A stretch of DNA of 64,000 nucleotides from Bifidobacterium asteroides (GTDB taxonomy: Bacteria; Actinomycetota; Actinomycetes; Actinomycetales; Bifidobacteriaceae), in NCBI RefSeq assembly GCF_030758775.1, contig NZ_CP132384.1:930001-994000 (forward strand). Reading direction: 5' to 3'. A model generated the notes under the pieces. It saw only the letters and a list, made by a program, of their open reading frames with translations, had not been told where the DNA came from and did not search any database. The position numbers and the translations under genes were made by a program. Shown here piece by piece: positions 9,217 to 18,536 of the stretch. Every line of letters begins with the position of its first letter. Within the stretch, counting starts at the first letter, position 1.

Positions 9217-10068
9217 ATGGCAAAAATCACCGCTGCACTGATCAAGGAGCTGCGTGATCAGACCGGCGCCGGCATGATGGACGTCAAGAAGGCCCTGACC
9301 GAGGCCGAGGGCGACATGGCCCGCGCCAAGGAGATCATCCGCGCCACCGGCATCCAGGCCGCAGGCGCCCGTGAGGGCCGCAAGGCTCAGGAGGGCCTGA
9401 TAGCCTCCACCGTCGTCGAGGGCGAACAGGGCCAGATCGGCTATGCCGTCGAGCTCAACTCCGAGACCGACTTCGTGGCCAAGACCCCTCAGTTCATCGA
9501 GTTCGGCCAGGAGGTCATCGACGACGTGGCCAAGGCTGATGCCTCCAACGCCGAGCAGGTCGATGCCGCTCCATCCAAGTCGGGCACCGTCAAGGAGACC
9601 GTTGAGGAGGCCGGCGCGCTCTTCCATGAGCACGTCAAGGTCGGCCAGGTGGCCCGGGTCGAAGGTCCCCGTGTGGAGATCTACGCCCACCGCAAGTCCG
9701 TGGAGATGCCTCCATCCATCGTGGCCATGATCGCTACTGACGAGGCCGGCGCCCAGGTGGCCCATGAGGTGGCCCTGCAGATCTCCGCCATGAGCCCCAA
9801 GTGGCTCAGCCGCGAGGATGTGCCCGCCGACGTGGTGGAGTCCGAGCGTCGCGTGGCTACCGAGAAGTCCCAGGCCGAAGGCAAGCCCGAGAAGATCATT
9901 CCCAAGATCGTCGAGGGGCGCCTGAACGCCTTCTTCAAGGAGACCGTCCTGCTGGAGCAGCAGTACGTCAAGGACACCTCCAAGACCATTGGCGACCTCT
10001 TCAAGCAGGCTGGCGGCAAGGCCCTGGCCTTCGCCCGTCTCGAGGTCGGCAAGGGCGACGAGGAGTAG
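9217..10068 (+). CDS. tsf: elongation factor Ts
   Basis: A 283-residue nucleotide exchange factor for EF-Tu. The N-terminal UBA-like domain contains LRDQTGAGMMDVKKAL, and the core contains the ETDFVAKTPQF motif that contacts EF-Tu. TAGGAGAG precedes the ATG. It follows rpsB in the standard rpsB-tsf operon and is closed by the strong terminator at 10156-10190. Confidence 0.97.
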   Translation: MAKITAALIKELRDQTGAGMMDVKKALTEAEGDMARAKEIIRATGIQAAGAREGRKAQEGLIASTVVEGEQGQIGYAVELNSETDFVAKTPQFIEFGQEVIDDVAKADASNAEQVDAAPSKSGTVKETVEEAGALFHEHVKVGQVARVEGPRVEIYAHRKSVEMPPSIVAMIATDEAGAQVAHEVALQISAMSPKWLSREDVPADVVESERRVATEKSQAEGKPEKIIPKIVEGRLNAFFKETVLLEQQYVKDTSKTIGDLFKQAGGKALAFARLEVGKGDEE

Positions 10069-10155
10069 TCGGTAGCCCAGCAGTGTCTTGGGTCGTCGCG
10101 TCCGATCCTGTCTGAGGGATAGACAGACGGCCGGCATTGATGATGACTGACGATA

Positions 10156-10190
10156 GGGGAGTGGCTTTTGTGGCCGCTCCCCTTCTTTCG
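10156..10190 (+). terminator. rho-independent terminator of rpsB-tsf
   Basis: A 10-bp stem GGGGAGTGGC (10156-10165) pairs with GCCGCTCCCC (10173-10182) around a 7-base loop and is followed by TTCTTTC. It lies about 90 bases after tsf. Confidence 0.8.
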
Positions 10191-10296
10191 TCCTGGGCCT
10201 ATCACCTCAGCATGCTCAAGGAGGGGTTGTCGCGCAGCCTCGATACCCTATTAGCGGCGTATTCCGCCCGTCATCATGTCTGGAGAAAGGGTTTTT

Positions 10297-11052
10297 ATGA
10301 CCGGATCCGATTCAGCGCAAAACCCAGCATCGCCTCGTCGTGTGCTGCTCAAGCTCTCCGGAGAGGCCTTCGGGGGAGGCGAGGTCGGCATCGACGTACA
10401 GGTGGTCAAGCGGGTGGCCAAGGAGATCGTCCAGGCGGTGCAGAGCGGCGTTCAGGTGGCCATCGTGGTAGGCGGCGGCAACTTCTTCCGCGGAGCCGAG
10501 CTCAGCCAGGCCGGAATCGAACGCTCGCGCGGCGACTACATGGGCATGCTGGGCACGGTCATGAACTGCCTGGCCCTGCAGGACTTCCTGGAGCAGGATG
10601 GGCAGGCCACCAGGGTGCAGACAGCCATCACCATGGGCCAGGTTGCCGAGCCCTACATCCCGCTCAAGGCCATCCGTCACCTGGAGAAGGGACGCGTGGT
10701 CATCTTCGGCGCCGGATCCGGCATGCCGTACTTCTCAACCGACACGGTCTCCATCCAGCGGGCCCTGGAGATTCATTGCGTCGAGGTCCTCATGGGCAAG
10801 AACGGCGTGGACGGCGTGTACACGGCAGATCCCAACAAGCAGGCTTCTGCGCGCATGTTCACCAATCTGAGCTACCAGCGGGCCTTGGTGGACAATCTGG
10901 CTGTCATGGATGCGGCAGCGCTGTCCATGGCCAGGGACAACGACATGCCCATCCGCGTCTTCGGACTGGAGGGTGAAGGCAATGTGACCGGAGCGCTCAG
11001 GGGCCAGCGCCTGGGCACCCTGGTCCACGGTGGTCCTGATCGTACCCTGTGA
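10297..11052 (+). CDS. pyrH: UMP kinase
   Basis: A 251-residue hexameric UMP kinase of the amino-acid-kinase fold, phosphorylating UMP to [15 protein letters not shown] and [14 protein letters not shown] form the nucleotide and phosphate loops; the C-terminal segment ends the substrate cap ([13 protein letters not shown]). The ATG at 10297 is chosen because GGAGAAAGG lies just upstream; an earlier ATG at 10276 overlaps that ribosome-binding site. It belongs to the pyrH-frr-cdsA-rlmN string. Confidence 0.96.
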   Translation: MTGSDSAQNPASPRRVLLKLSGEAFGGGEVGIDVQVVKRVAKEIVQAVQSGVQVAIVVGGGNFFRGAELSQAGIERSRGDYMGMLGTVMNCLALQDFLEQDGQATRVQTAITMGQVAEPYIPLKAIRHLEKGRVVIFGAGSGMPYFSTDTVSIQRALEIHCVEVLMGKNGVDGVYTADPNKQASARMFTNLSYQRALVDNLAVMDAAALSMARDNDMPIRVFGLEGEGNVTGALRGQRLGTLVHGGPDRTL

Positions 11053-11166
11053 CCGGTTGCGGGCACACCCCGCGCCGCTTGGCCCCTGTGGCCCCATGGC
11101 CGTAGAGTATAAGAATGACGGACCTCGCGCGCACAGGCGGATGGTCCATACAGCAAGGAGCAGATC

Positions 11167-11721
11167 ATGACCACAGTGGTGGACCAGGCCGGAAGGCAGA
11201 TGGACAAGAGCATCGAGGCGACCAAGGAGAACTTCTCGGGAATCAGGACCGGGCGTGCCAACCCCTCCTTCCTCAACGACATCATGGTGGAGTACTATGG
11301 CACTCCCACGCCCATTAAGTCGCTGGCATCCATCGGCGTCCCGGAGCCTCGCACCTTGGCCGTCACCCCCTTCGACCCCTCCCAGGCGGGTGCGGTCGAG
11401 AAGGCCATCCGCGATTCGGACCTGGGCGTCAACCCCAGCCGTGACGGCAACGTCATCAGGGTCACCATGCCCGAGCTGACTGAGGAACGCCGCCGGGACT
11501 ATGTCAAGCTGGCCAAGACCAAGGCCGAGGAGGGCAAGGTGGCCGTCCGCAACATCCGGCGCAAGGTCAAGGAGGAGCTGGAGTCCAAGGTCAAGGATGG
11601 CGACCTGGGCGAGGATGAGGGCAACCGGCTGCAGAAGGAGCTGGAGACCGTCACCAAGCAGAAGAACGACATGATCGACCAGCTCCTGGACGCTAAGGAA
11701 AAGGAGATCCTCGAGGTCTGA
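11167..11721 (+). CDS. frr: ribosome recycling factor
   Basis: A 184-residue factor that, with EF-G, splits post-termination ribosomes. The conserved helix contains IRTGRANPSFLNDIMVEYYG and the C-terminal helix the ERRRDYVKLAKTKAEEGKVA pattern with RNIRR. AAGGAG precedes the ATG. It follows pyrH by 114 bases and leads into cdsA 25 bases later. Confidence 0.97.
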   Translation: MTTVVDQAGRQMDKSIEATKENFSGIRTGRANPSFLNDIMVEYYGTPTPIKSLASIGVPEPRTLAVTPFDPSQAGAVEKAIRDSDLGVNPSRDGNVIRVTMPELTEERRRDYVKLAKTKAEEGKVAVRNIRRKVKEELESKVKDGDLGEDEGNRLQKELETVTKQKNDMIDQLLDAKEKEILEV

Positions 11722-11746
11722 TCCGCCTGGGGAGGATCCACACTTC

Positions 11747-12736
11747 ATGAGTACTAAGGAAAGCTCCGCCGAGAAGGCAGGTCAGGATGCCGTCGCAACC
11801 CTGAACAAGCGGACCGGGCGCAACATGCCGCAGGCGGTGGCCACTGGCGCGCTTCTGGTGGTCATCATCCTGGCCTGCATCCTGGTGCGCATCGACGCAT
11901 TCATCTACCTGATTGTGATTTTCATGACCCTGGGGCTCTGGGAGCTCAGGGTGGACTTTGCCACGGCGGGCCTGCATATACCGGTGGTCGAGCTCTGGAT
12001 CTGCTCGGCGGCCACCATGCTGGCCTCCTTCTATGCGCCGGACCATGTCGCGGTTATGACCGCCGGAGTTCTGGTCACTGCTCTGGTCGGGGCTCTTGCG
12101 GCCACCCGCAACCATCGCCTGGGCGGTCGTCTGGTCAAGGCGGTGAATGCCAAGCTCTCGGGCAAGGATGCGCAGACCATGGCCGACGCCTCCTACGGTG
12201 CTGCAGAGCAGGGGAGCCGGTCCAGCAGCCTGGCCAATGTGGGCGTCACCCTCCTGACCGTTGTCTACATCACCCTCCTGGCCTGTCTGATAACCCTGCC
12301 CACCACCTTCGGCGGGCATCCTGCAGCTCATGCCTTCATGGTGATTTTCCTGCCCGCCTTAAGCGACATCGGCGGTCTTCTTTTTGGTTCGCTCTTTGGC
12401 AAGCACAAGATTTCGCCCCGCATCTCGCCCGGCAAGTCCTTGGAAGGTCTGGCCGGCTCCATGCTCTGCTGTCTGGTTGGCGCTTTGGTCATTTTCGCGG
12501 CCACCTATCCCATGGCGGATTGGGGAAGGATCTGGTGGGTCGCCCTGCTCATGGGCATCATGGTCGGAGCCACAGGCACCCTTGGGGATCTGAGCGCATC
12601 CTTGATCAAACGCGATCTGGGGATCAAGGACATGGGCCACCTGCTCAAGGGCCACGGCGGGGTGCTGGACAGGGTGGATTCCATCCTCATGTCCGCGCCC
12701 TTCATAACACTGGTTCTTTTGATTACCGGCCTGTGA
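11747..12736 (+). CDS. cdsA: phosphatidate cytidylyltransferase (CDP-diglyceride synthase)
   Basis: A 329-residue integral membrane enzyme making CDP-diacylglycerol from phosphatidate and CTP, the precursor of all phospholipids. Several hydrophobic helices are visible, starting near residue 30. The C-terminal CDS signature is complete: SLIKRDLGIKDMGHLLKGHG followed by GVLDRVD. The N-terminal 25 residues are hydrophilic. It sits in the usual actinobacterial position between frr and rlmN. Confidence 0.93.
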   Translation: MSTKESSAEKAGQDAVATLNKRTGRNMPQAVATGALLVVIILACILVRIDAFIYLIVIFMTLGLWELRVDFATAGLHIPVVELWICSAATMLASFYAPDHVAVMTAGVLVTALVGALAATRNHRLGGRLVKAVNAKLSGKDAQTMADASYGAAEQGSRSSSLANVGVTLLTVVYITLLACLITLPTTFGGHPAAHAFMVIFLPALSDIGGLLFGSLFGKHKISPRISPGKSLEGLAGSMLCCLVGALVIFAATYPMADWGRIWWVALLMGIMVGATGTLGDLSASLIKRDLGIKDMGHLLKGHGGVLDRVDSILMSAPFITLVLLITGL

Positions 12737-12780
12737 CCGAGATTGATGGTCGGATGACTGATACGGGATGAGGTAGAGGT

Positions 12781-13968
12781 ATGACAGATGTCGACATGAC
12801 TGGTGCCGAGCCTGAAACCGGCATCACCCCTGGTGGCAAGAATGGCGCCTTCAGGGACGTTCTGGCGGCCGACCATGCCCGTCGAGGCAAGCCGCCGCGT
12901 CACTTTACGGATATGGACCTAGAGGAGCGTCAGGAGGTCTGCGCTCAACTGGGTCTGCCGAAATTCCGGGCCTCGCAGCTGGCCAATCACTATTTCAACC
13001 ATCTGTCCACCAATCCGGACGACTTCACGGATCTTCCTGCGTCCAGCCGCCAGGATGCCGCACACCGCTTCTTTCCTGAACTGATAGCCCCGGTCACCGT
13101 CCAGAAGGCGGATCAGGGGACGACCATCAAAACCCTCTGGGAGCTCTTCGACGGGTCCAGGATCGAGTCCGTACTTATGCGCTATCCCTCCAGGGCCACC
13201 CTCTGCATCTCCAGCCAGGTCGGCTGCGGTATGGGCTGCCCCTTCTGCGCCACCGGTCAGCTTGGATTGACCCGGAACATGTCGACCGGCGAGATTCTGG
13301 AACAGGTAAGGGCCGCATCCCGGATGATGAGGTTCGGACAGGTCGCCGGAGGACCCGGGCGTCTGAGCAACATCGTCTTCATGGGTATGGGCGAGCCCAT
13401 GGGCAACTATCGGGCTGTGCTTTCCGCGGTCAGGCAGATCAGTGCCCTGCCGCCCAAGGGATTCGGCATCTCGGCCAGGAATATCACCGTCTCCACGGTC
13501 GGTGTGGTCCCCGGCATCCGCAAGCTGACCAAAGAGGGCATTCCGGTCCGTCTGGCCGTTTCCCTCCATGCTCCCAGCGACAAGTTGCGCGACGAGCTGG
13601 TGCCCATGAACAGGCGCTTCAACACCACCCAGGTTCTGGACGCGGCCCACGACTACTACCTGGCCAGCGGCAGACGGGTCAGCATCGAGTACGCCCTGAT
13701 GCGTGGCATCAACGACCAGGCCGAGCATGCCCGTCTTCTGGCCAAGCGCCTCAACCATTACGGGGACGACTGGGCGCACGTCAATCCCATACCCTTGAAT
13801 CCAATCGAGGGATCTCGCTGGACGGCCTCCAAGCCCGAGGACGAGCAGCGCTTTCTGGACATCCTCCACAAGGCCGGCATCACTGCAACCATGAGGGACA
13901 CCCGCGGATCGGATATCGACGGTGCCTGCGGGCAGCTGGCTGCAAAAGCCGTCAAGCTCCAGGCCTAA
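12781..13968 (+). CDS. rlmN: 23S rRNA (adenine-2503-C2)/tRNA methyltransferase RlmN
   Basis: A 395-residue radical-SAM methyltransferase that methylates A2503 of 23S rRNA and some tRNAs. The CGMGCPFCATG motif carries the three Cys that bind the 4Fe-4S cluster. GMGEPMGNY is the SAM-binding Gly-rich strand, and the C-terminal DIDGACGQLA includes the second catalytic Cys. It starts 44 bases after cdsA, in the same orientation. Confidence 0.95.
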   Translation: MTDVDMTGAEPETGITPGGKNGAFRDVLAADHARRGKPPRHFTDMDLEERQEVCAQLGLPKFRASQLANHYFNHLSTNPDDFTDLPASSRQDAAHRFFPELIAPVTVQKADQGTTIKTLWELFDGSRIESVLMRYPSRATLCISSQVGCGMGCPFCATGQLGLTRNMSTGEILEQVRAASRMMRFGQVAGGPGRLSNIVFMGMGEPMGNYRAVLSAVRQISALPPKGFGISARNITVSTVGVVPGIRKLTKEGIPVRLAVSLHAPSDKLRDELVPMNRRFNTTQVLDAAHDYYLASGRRVSIEYALMRGINDQAEHARLLAKRLNHYGDDWAHVNPIPLNPIEGSRWTASKPEDEQRFLDILHKAGITATMRDTRGSDIDGACGQLAAKAVKLQA

Positions 13969-14080
13969 TCCGGTATTCTGCAATCAACATGCCATAGTGT
14001 GGACATCCTATGGTCTTCGGGCACTACAGAAGCTAGTGTCGTGACTCAAACAAATCGGTTCAGGCAGGAAGGCGGGTCGC

Positions 14081-14857
14081 ATGACGGTAGCGGTTCGTGT
14101 CATTCCCTGCCTTGATGTCGACCAGGGCCGTGTGGTCAAAGGCGTCCACTTCAAGAATCTGCGCGATGCGGGCAACCCGGTCGAACTGGCTTCCGCTTAC
14201 TACCAGCAGGGCGCTGACGAACTGACCTTTCTGGATGTGACTGCCTCTGGAAGCGGGCGAGCCACCATGGTGGACCTGGTCAAGAGCACTGCCGACCAGA
14301 TCTTCATTCCATTGACCGTCGGCGGAGGTGTGCGGACGCCGCAGGATGTCGACACCCTCCTGCGGTCAGGGGCCGACAAGGTCGGCATCAACACGGCAGC
14401 CATTGCCAATCCGCAGGTCATCGGCGATATCGCCCAGCGGTTCGGTCGTCAGGTCCTGGTGCTCTCGGTCGATGCCCGCCGATCCAATGCCCAGGGCATT
14501 ACCTCAGGATATGAGGTGACCACCATGGGCGGCCACCAGTCCACCGGCATAGATGCCATCGGCTGGGTCAAGCAGGCCCAAGAACTCGGAGCCGGCGAGA
14601 TCCTCCTCAACTCCATGGATGCAGACGGCACCCGTCAGGGATTCGATCTGGAGATGATCGCCGACGTGCGCAAGGCCGTATCCCTTCCCCTTATCGCCAG
14701 CGGTGGCGCAGGCAAGGCCGCCGATTTTCCTCCAGCTGTCAAGGCCGGGGCCGATGCGGTCCTGGCGGCTTCCGTCTTCCATTTCGGCCAGGTGTCCATC
14801 AAGGATGTCAAGCAGGCGCTCCATACGGCCGGGTATCCGGTTCGATGGCAGGCCTGA
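14081..14857 (+). CDS. hisF: imidazole glycerol phosphate synthase, cyclase subunit
   Basis: A 258-residue (beta/alpha)8 barrel that, with glutaminase HisH, forms imidazole glycerol phosphate and AICAR. The two catalytic aspartates are in place: [13 protein letters not shown] near the start and VLSVDARR in the middle. The phosphate-binding strand [11 protein letters not shown] is also present. HisH is not in this window, so the his genes are split on this chromosome. The ATG at 14081 gives the canonical N-terminus. Confidence 0.95.
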   Translation: MTVAVRVIPCLDVDQGRVVKGVHFKNLRDAGNPVELASAYYQQGADELTFLDVTASGSGRATMVDLVKSTADQIFIPLTVGGGVRTPQDVDTLLRSGADKVGINTAAIANPQVIGDIAQRFGRQVLVLSVDARRSNAQGITSGYEVTTMGGHQSTGIDAIGWVKQAQELGAGEILLNSMDADGTRQGFDLEMIADVRKAVSLPLIASGGAGKAADFPPAVKAGADAVLAASVFHFGQVSIKDVKQALHTAGYPVRWQA

Positions 14858-14996
14858 ACCAATCCCGCAGATAATTCGACACCGCATGCTGCATGGCATT
14901 TGCTGGCCATGTTGGCAGCCATCGGGGAAACCATACCCATACCATAAACAATCAACCGACAAGGATGTGTCGGACAAATCAGGAGAATGAGGATCA

Positions 14997-15410
14997 ATGT
15001 CACAGTCTTCGAAGGACCAGGAAGCACGTTTGGATCCGAGCATAGCGGCCAGGCTGAAGAAGGATGCCAAGGGACTTGTGGCCGCTGTGGTCCAACAGTA
15101 TGACAGCCGTCAGGTGCTCATGGTCGGATACATGGATGAGGAGGCCTTGAGACGGACCCTGACCACGGGAAGGGTCACCTTCTGGTCCCGCTCCAGGCAG
15201 GAATACTGGCGCAAGGGAGACACCTCCGGGCATGTCCAATACGTCAAGGGCGTCAGCATCGACTGCGACGGGGACGCCTTGCTTATCGAAGTCGACCAGG
15301 TGGGGGCGGCCTGCCACACCGGACACAGGTCGTGTTTTGAAGCCGGAGGACCCCTGCCTGCGGTGCAGGGCAATCGTACTCAGGCACAGATGCAGAGCGA
15401 GGAAGGGTAA
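14997..15410 (+). CDS. hisI: phosphoribosyl-AMP cyclohydrolase
   Basis: A 137-residue zinc enzyme for the third step of histidine synthesis. The metal motifs are [15 protein letters not shown] and [31 protein letters not shown] is the conserved substrate loop. The cyclohydrolase and pyrophosphatase (hisE, 20236) are separate genes here rather than fused. It starts 140 bases after hisF. The trpC-trpB gene follows directly; an ATG at 15410 even overlaps its stop. Confidence 0.95.
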   Translation: MSQSSKDQEARLDPSIAARLKKDAKGLVAAVVQQYDSRQVLMVGYMDEEALRRTLTTGRVTFWSRSRQEYWRKGDTSGHVQYVKGVSIDCDGDALLIEVDQVGAACHTGHRSCFEAGGPLPAVQGNRTQAQMQSEEG

Positions 15411-15481
15411 TGGGTAATCCAGTGCAGAAAGACGCTAAGGTTGTGACAGGGAATACACAAGAAACTGGAGGGAAGGGCTCT

Positions 15482-17587
15482 ATGACCGTCTTGGATGAAC
15501 TGGTGGCCGGCGCCGTGGAGGATGCAAGGAGCCGGGTACAGAAGATTCCCTTGGAAAGCCTCAAGCAACAGGTCAGGAGCATGAAGCGCAAACCTCTGGA
15601 TGCCGCCCGACTGCTCAGGGAAAGCGTCGGCATTCCGATCATCGCGGAAATCAAGCGAGCCTCGCCATCCAAGGGGTACCTTGCCGACATCAAAAATCCC
15701 GCCGCCCTGGCCCGGCAGTATGCAAACGGGGGCGCTTCGGCCATATCGGTCCTGACCGAGGGCAGACGCTTCCTGGGATCCTTGGAGGATCTGCGGCAGG
15801 TCAGACAGGCCGTGGGCATTCCCGTGCTCAACAAGAACTTCATCGTCTCCGACTACCAGGTCTGGGAGTCCAGGGCCAATGGGGCCGATATGATCCTGCT
15901 GATTGTGGCGGCCTTGGATGACGCCCGCCTCAAGCACCTGCTGGACCTGGCCGGGAGCCTGGGCATGACCGCCCTGGTCGAGACCCATGATCGTCAGGAG
16001 ATCGAGCGGGCCATTGCGGCCGGCGCCAGGGTGATCGGCATCAACGCCCGGAATCTGAAGGACCTGAGCGTTGACGTTGACCAGTATGCCCGCCTGGCTT
16101 CCAACCTGCCCAAGGATGTGGTCAAGGTGGCCGAGTCCGGAGTGTTCGGCACGGTCGAGCTGGAGCGGTACGCCCGGGCCGGGGCCGATGCGGTCCTGAT
16201 AGGAGAAGGTCTGGTCACCTCACAGGACCAGGAGGGTACCGTCCGCTTGCTGGTTCAGGCTGGTCACCGCTTCAAGGCCGCCGAGGCCAGGCCCCTCTCA
16301 ACCCATGACGGTCCCTATTTCGGCCCCTATGGCGGACGTTTCGTCCCTGAGGCCCTGGTGGGCGCCCTTGATGAGCTGGAGCGTGTCTACAAGGAGGCCA
16401 AGGCCGATCCGGCCTTCCGTGAGGAGCTGAACAGACTCAACCGGGTCTATGTGGGGCGTCCCTCGGCCCTGACACCGGCGCCTCGGTTCGCCAAGCTGAT
16501 CGGCGATCGGGTCGGCGGTCAGGTCAGGGTCTTCCTGAAAAGGGAGGACCTGAACCACACGGGCGCCCATAAGATCAACAACGCCCTGGGTCAGGGGCTC
16601 CTGGTCAAGCGTATGGGCAAGACCCGCGTCATTGCGGAGACCGGCGCCGGCCAGCATGGCGTGGCCACGGCTACGGTCTGTGCCCTCCTGGGCTTCAAGT
16701 GCCGAATCTACATGGGGCAGATAGACGCCCGCAGACAGGCCCTGAACGTGGCCAGGATGCGAATGCTGGGAGCCGAAGTCGTCGAGGTGACCACCGGGAC
16801 AAGGATTCTCAAGGACGCTATCAACGAGGCCCTGCGCGACTGGGTGACCAACGTGGAGACCACCCACTACCTGCTGGGCACGGTTGCCGGCCCCCACCCC
16901 TTCCCAACCATCGTGAGGGACTTCCAGAAGATCATCGGCGAAGAGGCTTCCGCGCAGCTGTCCGCATACGGCATCGACCATCCCGACGGGGTTGTGGCCT
17001 GCGTCGGCGGAGGCTCCAACGCCATCGGCATCATGAACACTTTCCTGGACGATCCCCGGGTTTCCCTTTACGCTTACGAGGCCGGCGGGGACGGGCCCAA
17101 GTCGGGCAAGCATGCCATCCGCCTTTCGCCCGGCACCGGTCAGATCGGCGTCTTCCAAGGGACCAAGTCCTATCTGCTGGAGGACGACCAGGGCCAGACC
17201 ATGGACACCTACTCCATCTCCGCCGGCCTGGATTACGCCTCAGTGGGGCCTGAGCATGCCTGGCTGCACGACATGGGCCGGGTCAAGTATGACTATGCAA
17301 CCGATAAGGAGGCCATGCAGGCTTTCAGCGACCTGTGCCGGACCGAGGGCATCATCCCCGCCCTGGAGTCCTCGCACGCCTTGGCCGGAGCCAGCAAGGC
17401 GGCCACCGACCTTTTGCGCAAGGGAATCAGAAATCCTGTCATTCTGATCAACATCTCGGGCAGGGGCGACAAGGATGTGGCCACGGCAGGCAGATGGTTC
17501 GGCTACCTGTCCGAGCAGGAGGCCAGCGCTTTGGAAGCCCAGGCCGGGCACAGCAGAAGCGATCAAGCAGAAGAGGAGGCCCGATGA
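15482..17587 (+). CDS. indole-3-glycerol phosphate synthase fused to tryptophan synthase beta chain
   Basis: A 701-residue bifunctional protein. Residues 1 to about 265 are Trp[12 protein letters not shown] at the start, [13 protein letters not shown] as catalytic strand, and IGINARNLK further on. After a short link the TrpB domain begins at about residue 277 with [16 protein letters not shown]. It keeps the PLP-lysine motif [11 protein letters not shown] and the phosphate loop [10 protein letters not shown], and ends normally. It thus joins the step before the TrpA reaction to the one after it, around the intermediate indole-3-glycerol phosphate. The ATG at 15482 has GGAGGGAAGGG upstream and gives the standard TrpC start; 15410 is an alternative. 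The stop overlaps an ATG (ATGA) that should start trpA. Confidence 0.94.
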   Translation: MTVLDELVAGAVEDARSRVQKIPLESLKQQVRSMKRKPLDAARLLRESVGIPIIAEIKRASPSKGYLADIKNPAALARQYANGGASAISVLTEGRRFLGSLEDLRQVRQAVGIPVLNKNFIVSDYQVWESRANGADMILLIVAALDDARLKHLLDLAGSLGMTALVETHDRQEIERAIAAGARVIGINARNLKDLSVDVDQYARLASNLPKDVVKVAESGVFGTVELERYARAGADAVLIGEGLVTSQDQEGTVRLLVQAGHRFKAAEARPLSTHDGPYFGPYGGRFVPEALVGALDELERVYKEAKADPAFREELNRLNRVYVGRPSALTPAPRFAKLIGDRVGGQVRVFLKREDLNHTGAHKINNALGQGLLVKRMGKTRVIAETGAGQHGVATATVCALLGFKCRIYMGQIDARRQALNVARMRMLGAEVVEVTTGTRILKDAINEALRDWVTNVETTHYLLGTVAGPHPFPTIVRDFQKIIGEEASAQLSAYGIDHPDGVVACVGGGSNAIGIMNTFLDDPRVSLYAYEAGGDGPKSGKHAIRLSPGTGQIGVFQGTKSYLLEDDQGQTMDTYSISAGLDYASVGPEHAWLHDMGRVKYDYATDKEAMQAFSDLCRTEGIIPALESSHALAGASKAATDLLRKGIRNPVILINISGRGDKDVATAGRWFGYLSEQEASALEAQAGHSRSDQAEEEAR

Positions 17588-17664
17588 TGGTCAACCAGCA
17601 ATGGCAGTGGCAGAAAGCGCCCGTCCAGCCCCAGCCTGTGCAATCCCAGCCTGTTCCAGCCTAA
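17584..17664 (+). pseudogene. 26-residue reading frame at the expected trpA start, out of frame with trpA
   Basis: ATGATG at 17584-17589 overlaps the trpCB stop (ATGA) and has the strong ribosome-binding site GAGGAGG just upstream, the classical coupled start for trpA. Translation gives [18 protein letters not shown], then a Gln/Pro tail, and ends at TAA 17662. A single +1 step at that TAA joins it to KGFSRTASPVASTLQALRQ and on into TrpA. I read it as the separated N-terminus of trpA (frameshift mutation, assembly error or recoding). A short Trp-containing leader peptide (two TGG codons as WQW) is the other possibility. Confidence 0.55.
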
Positions 17665-17689
17665 GGGGTTCAGCCGCACGGCCAGCCCG

Positions 17690-18499
17690 GTGGCGTCCAC
17701 GCTGCAGGCCCTCCGCCAAGAGGGCAGGCCGGCATTCATCGGGTACTTCCCCTACGGTTTCCCTGACGTGCCCACATCCTTGGAGGCCATGCGGGTCATG
17801 GTGAAAAGCGGGGTCGACATCCTCGAGATCGGGCTGCCCTACAGCGACCCGGTCATGGATGGCCCGGTCATCCAGGCGGCCAGCAAGTGCGCCATCGACA
17901 ATGGCGTCAAGGTCGAGGGTGTCTTCGACGCGGTCCGCCAGGTTCAGGCGGACGGTGCCAGGGCTCTGGTCATGAGCTACTGGAATCTGATCATGCATCA
18001 CGGAGTAGCGGATTTTGCCGCCCGCATGGCCGAGGCCGGCGGGTCCGGGCTGGTCACCCCGGATCTGATCGTCGACGAATCCGGGGAATGGATAGAGCAG
18101 TCGGACCGGTATGGTCTTGACCGGGTCTATCTGGTCTCGCCCGACTCAACCGATGCACGTCTGCAGATCACCTCCCGTGCAGCCAGAGGATTCGTCTACG
18201 CGACCTCCCGAATGGGCGTGACCGGCGAACGTACCAGCATGTCCAACTCGGCCCAGAACCTGGTGGCGAGAGTCAGGCAGGCTGGTGCCCCTTATGTCTG
18301 CGTGGGCATCGGGGTGTCTACCGCCCAGCAGGCCTCCCAGGTCGGCGCCTACGCGGACGGGGTCATCGTCGGCTCGGCCCTGGTCCATTGCCTTCTGGAT
18401 GACGAGGGCAGGCCACGAAAGGACCGCAGAAAGGCACTGGAGTCCCTGGCTGAGGTTTGCTCCGACCTGCGTTGGGGCATCTCCCAGGCCAGGAAGTGA
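17690..18499 (+). CDS. trpA: tryptophan synthase alpha chain
   Basis: The body of TrpA, 269 residues if translation begins at the GTG at 17690. It cleaves indole-3-glycerol phosphate to indole, channelled to TrpB. The catalytic Glu is in DILEIGLPYSDP and the second acid in VMDGPVIQAAS; the phosphate-binding strands YVCVGIGVSTAQQA and VIVGSALV close the barrel. The GTG has no good ribosome-binding site. The frame is open back to 17588 without any other start, while the well-placed start at 17584 lies in another frame. The enzyme core looks complete, so the gene may work from a poor start or need a frame shift. Confidence 0.88.
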   Translation: MASTLQALRQEGRPAFIGYFPYGFPDVPTSLEAMRVMVKSGVDILEIGLPYSDPVMDGPVIQAASKCAIDNGVKVEGVFDAVRQVQADGARALVMSYWNLIMHHGVADFAARMAEAGGSGLVTPDLIVDESGEWIEQSDRYGLDRVYLVSPDSTDARLQITSRAARGFVYATSRMGVTGERTSMSNSAQNLVARVRQAGAPYVCVGIGVSTAQQASQVGAYADGVIVGSALVHCLLDDEGRPRKDRRKALESLAEVCSDLRWGISQARK

Positions 18500-18536
18500 G
18501 TGGGGCTGTAAGGCCCAGGGGCTAGATTGGGGCTTT

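Noticed and set aside
8155-10137. Open frame of about 660 codons on the minus strand opposite rpsB and tsf
   Set aside because: Leu/Gly/His-rich antisense shadow of two certain ribosomal genes; no start signal and no domain.
14858-14996. Attenuator or riboswitch before hisI
   Set aside because: Only weak, overlapping GCATG/GGCCATG pairings are visible and no His codon run; not enough to call.
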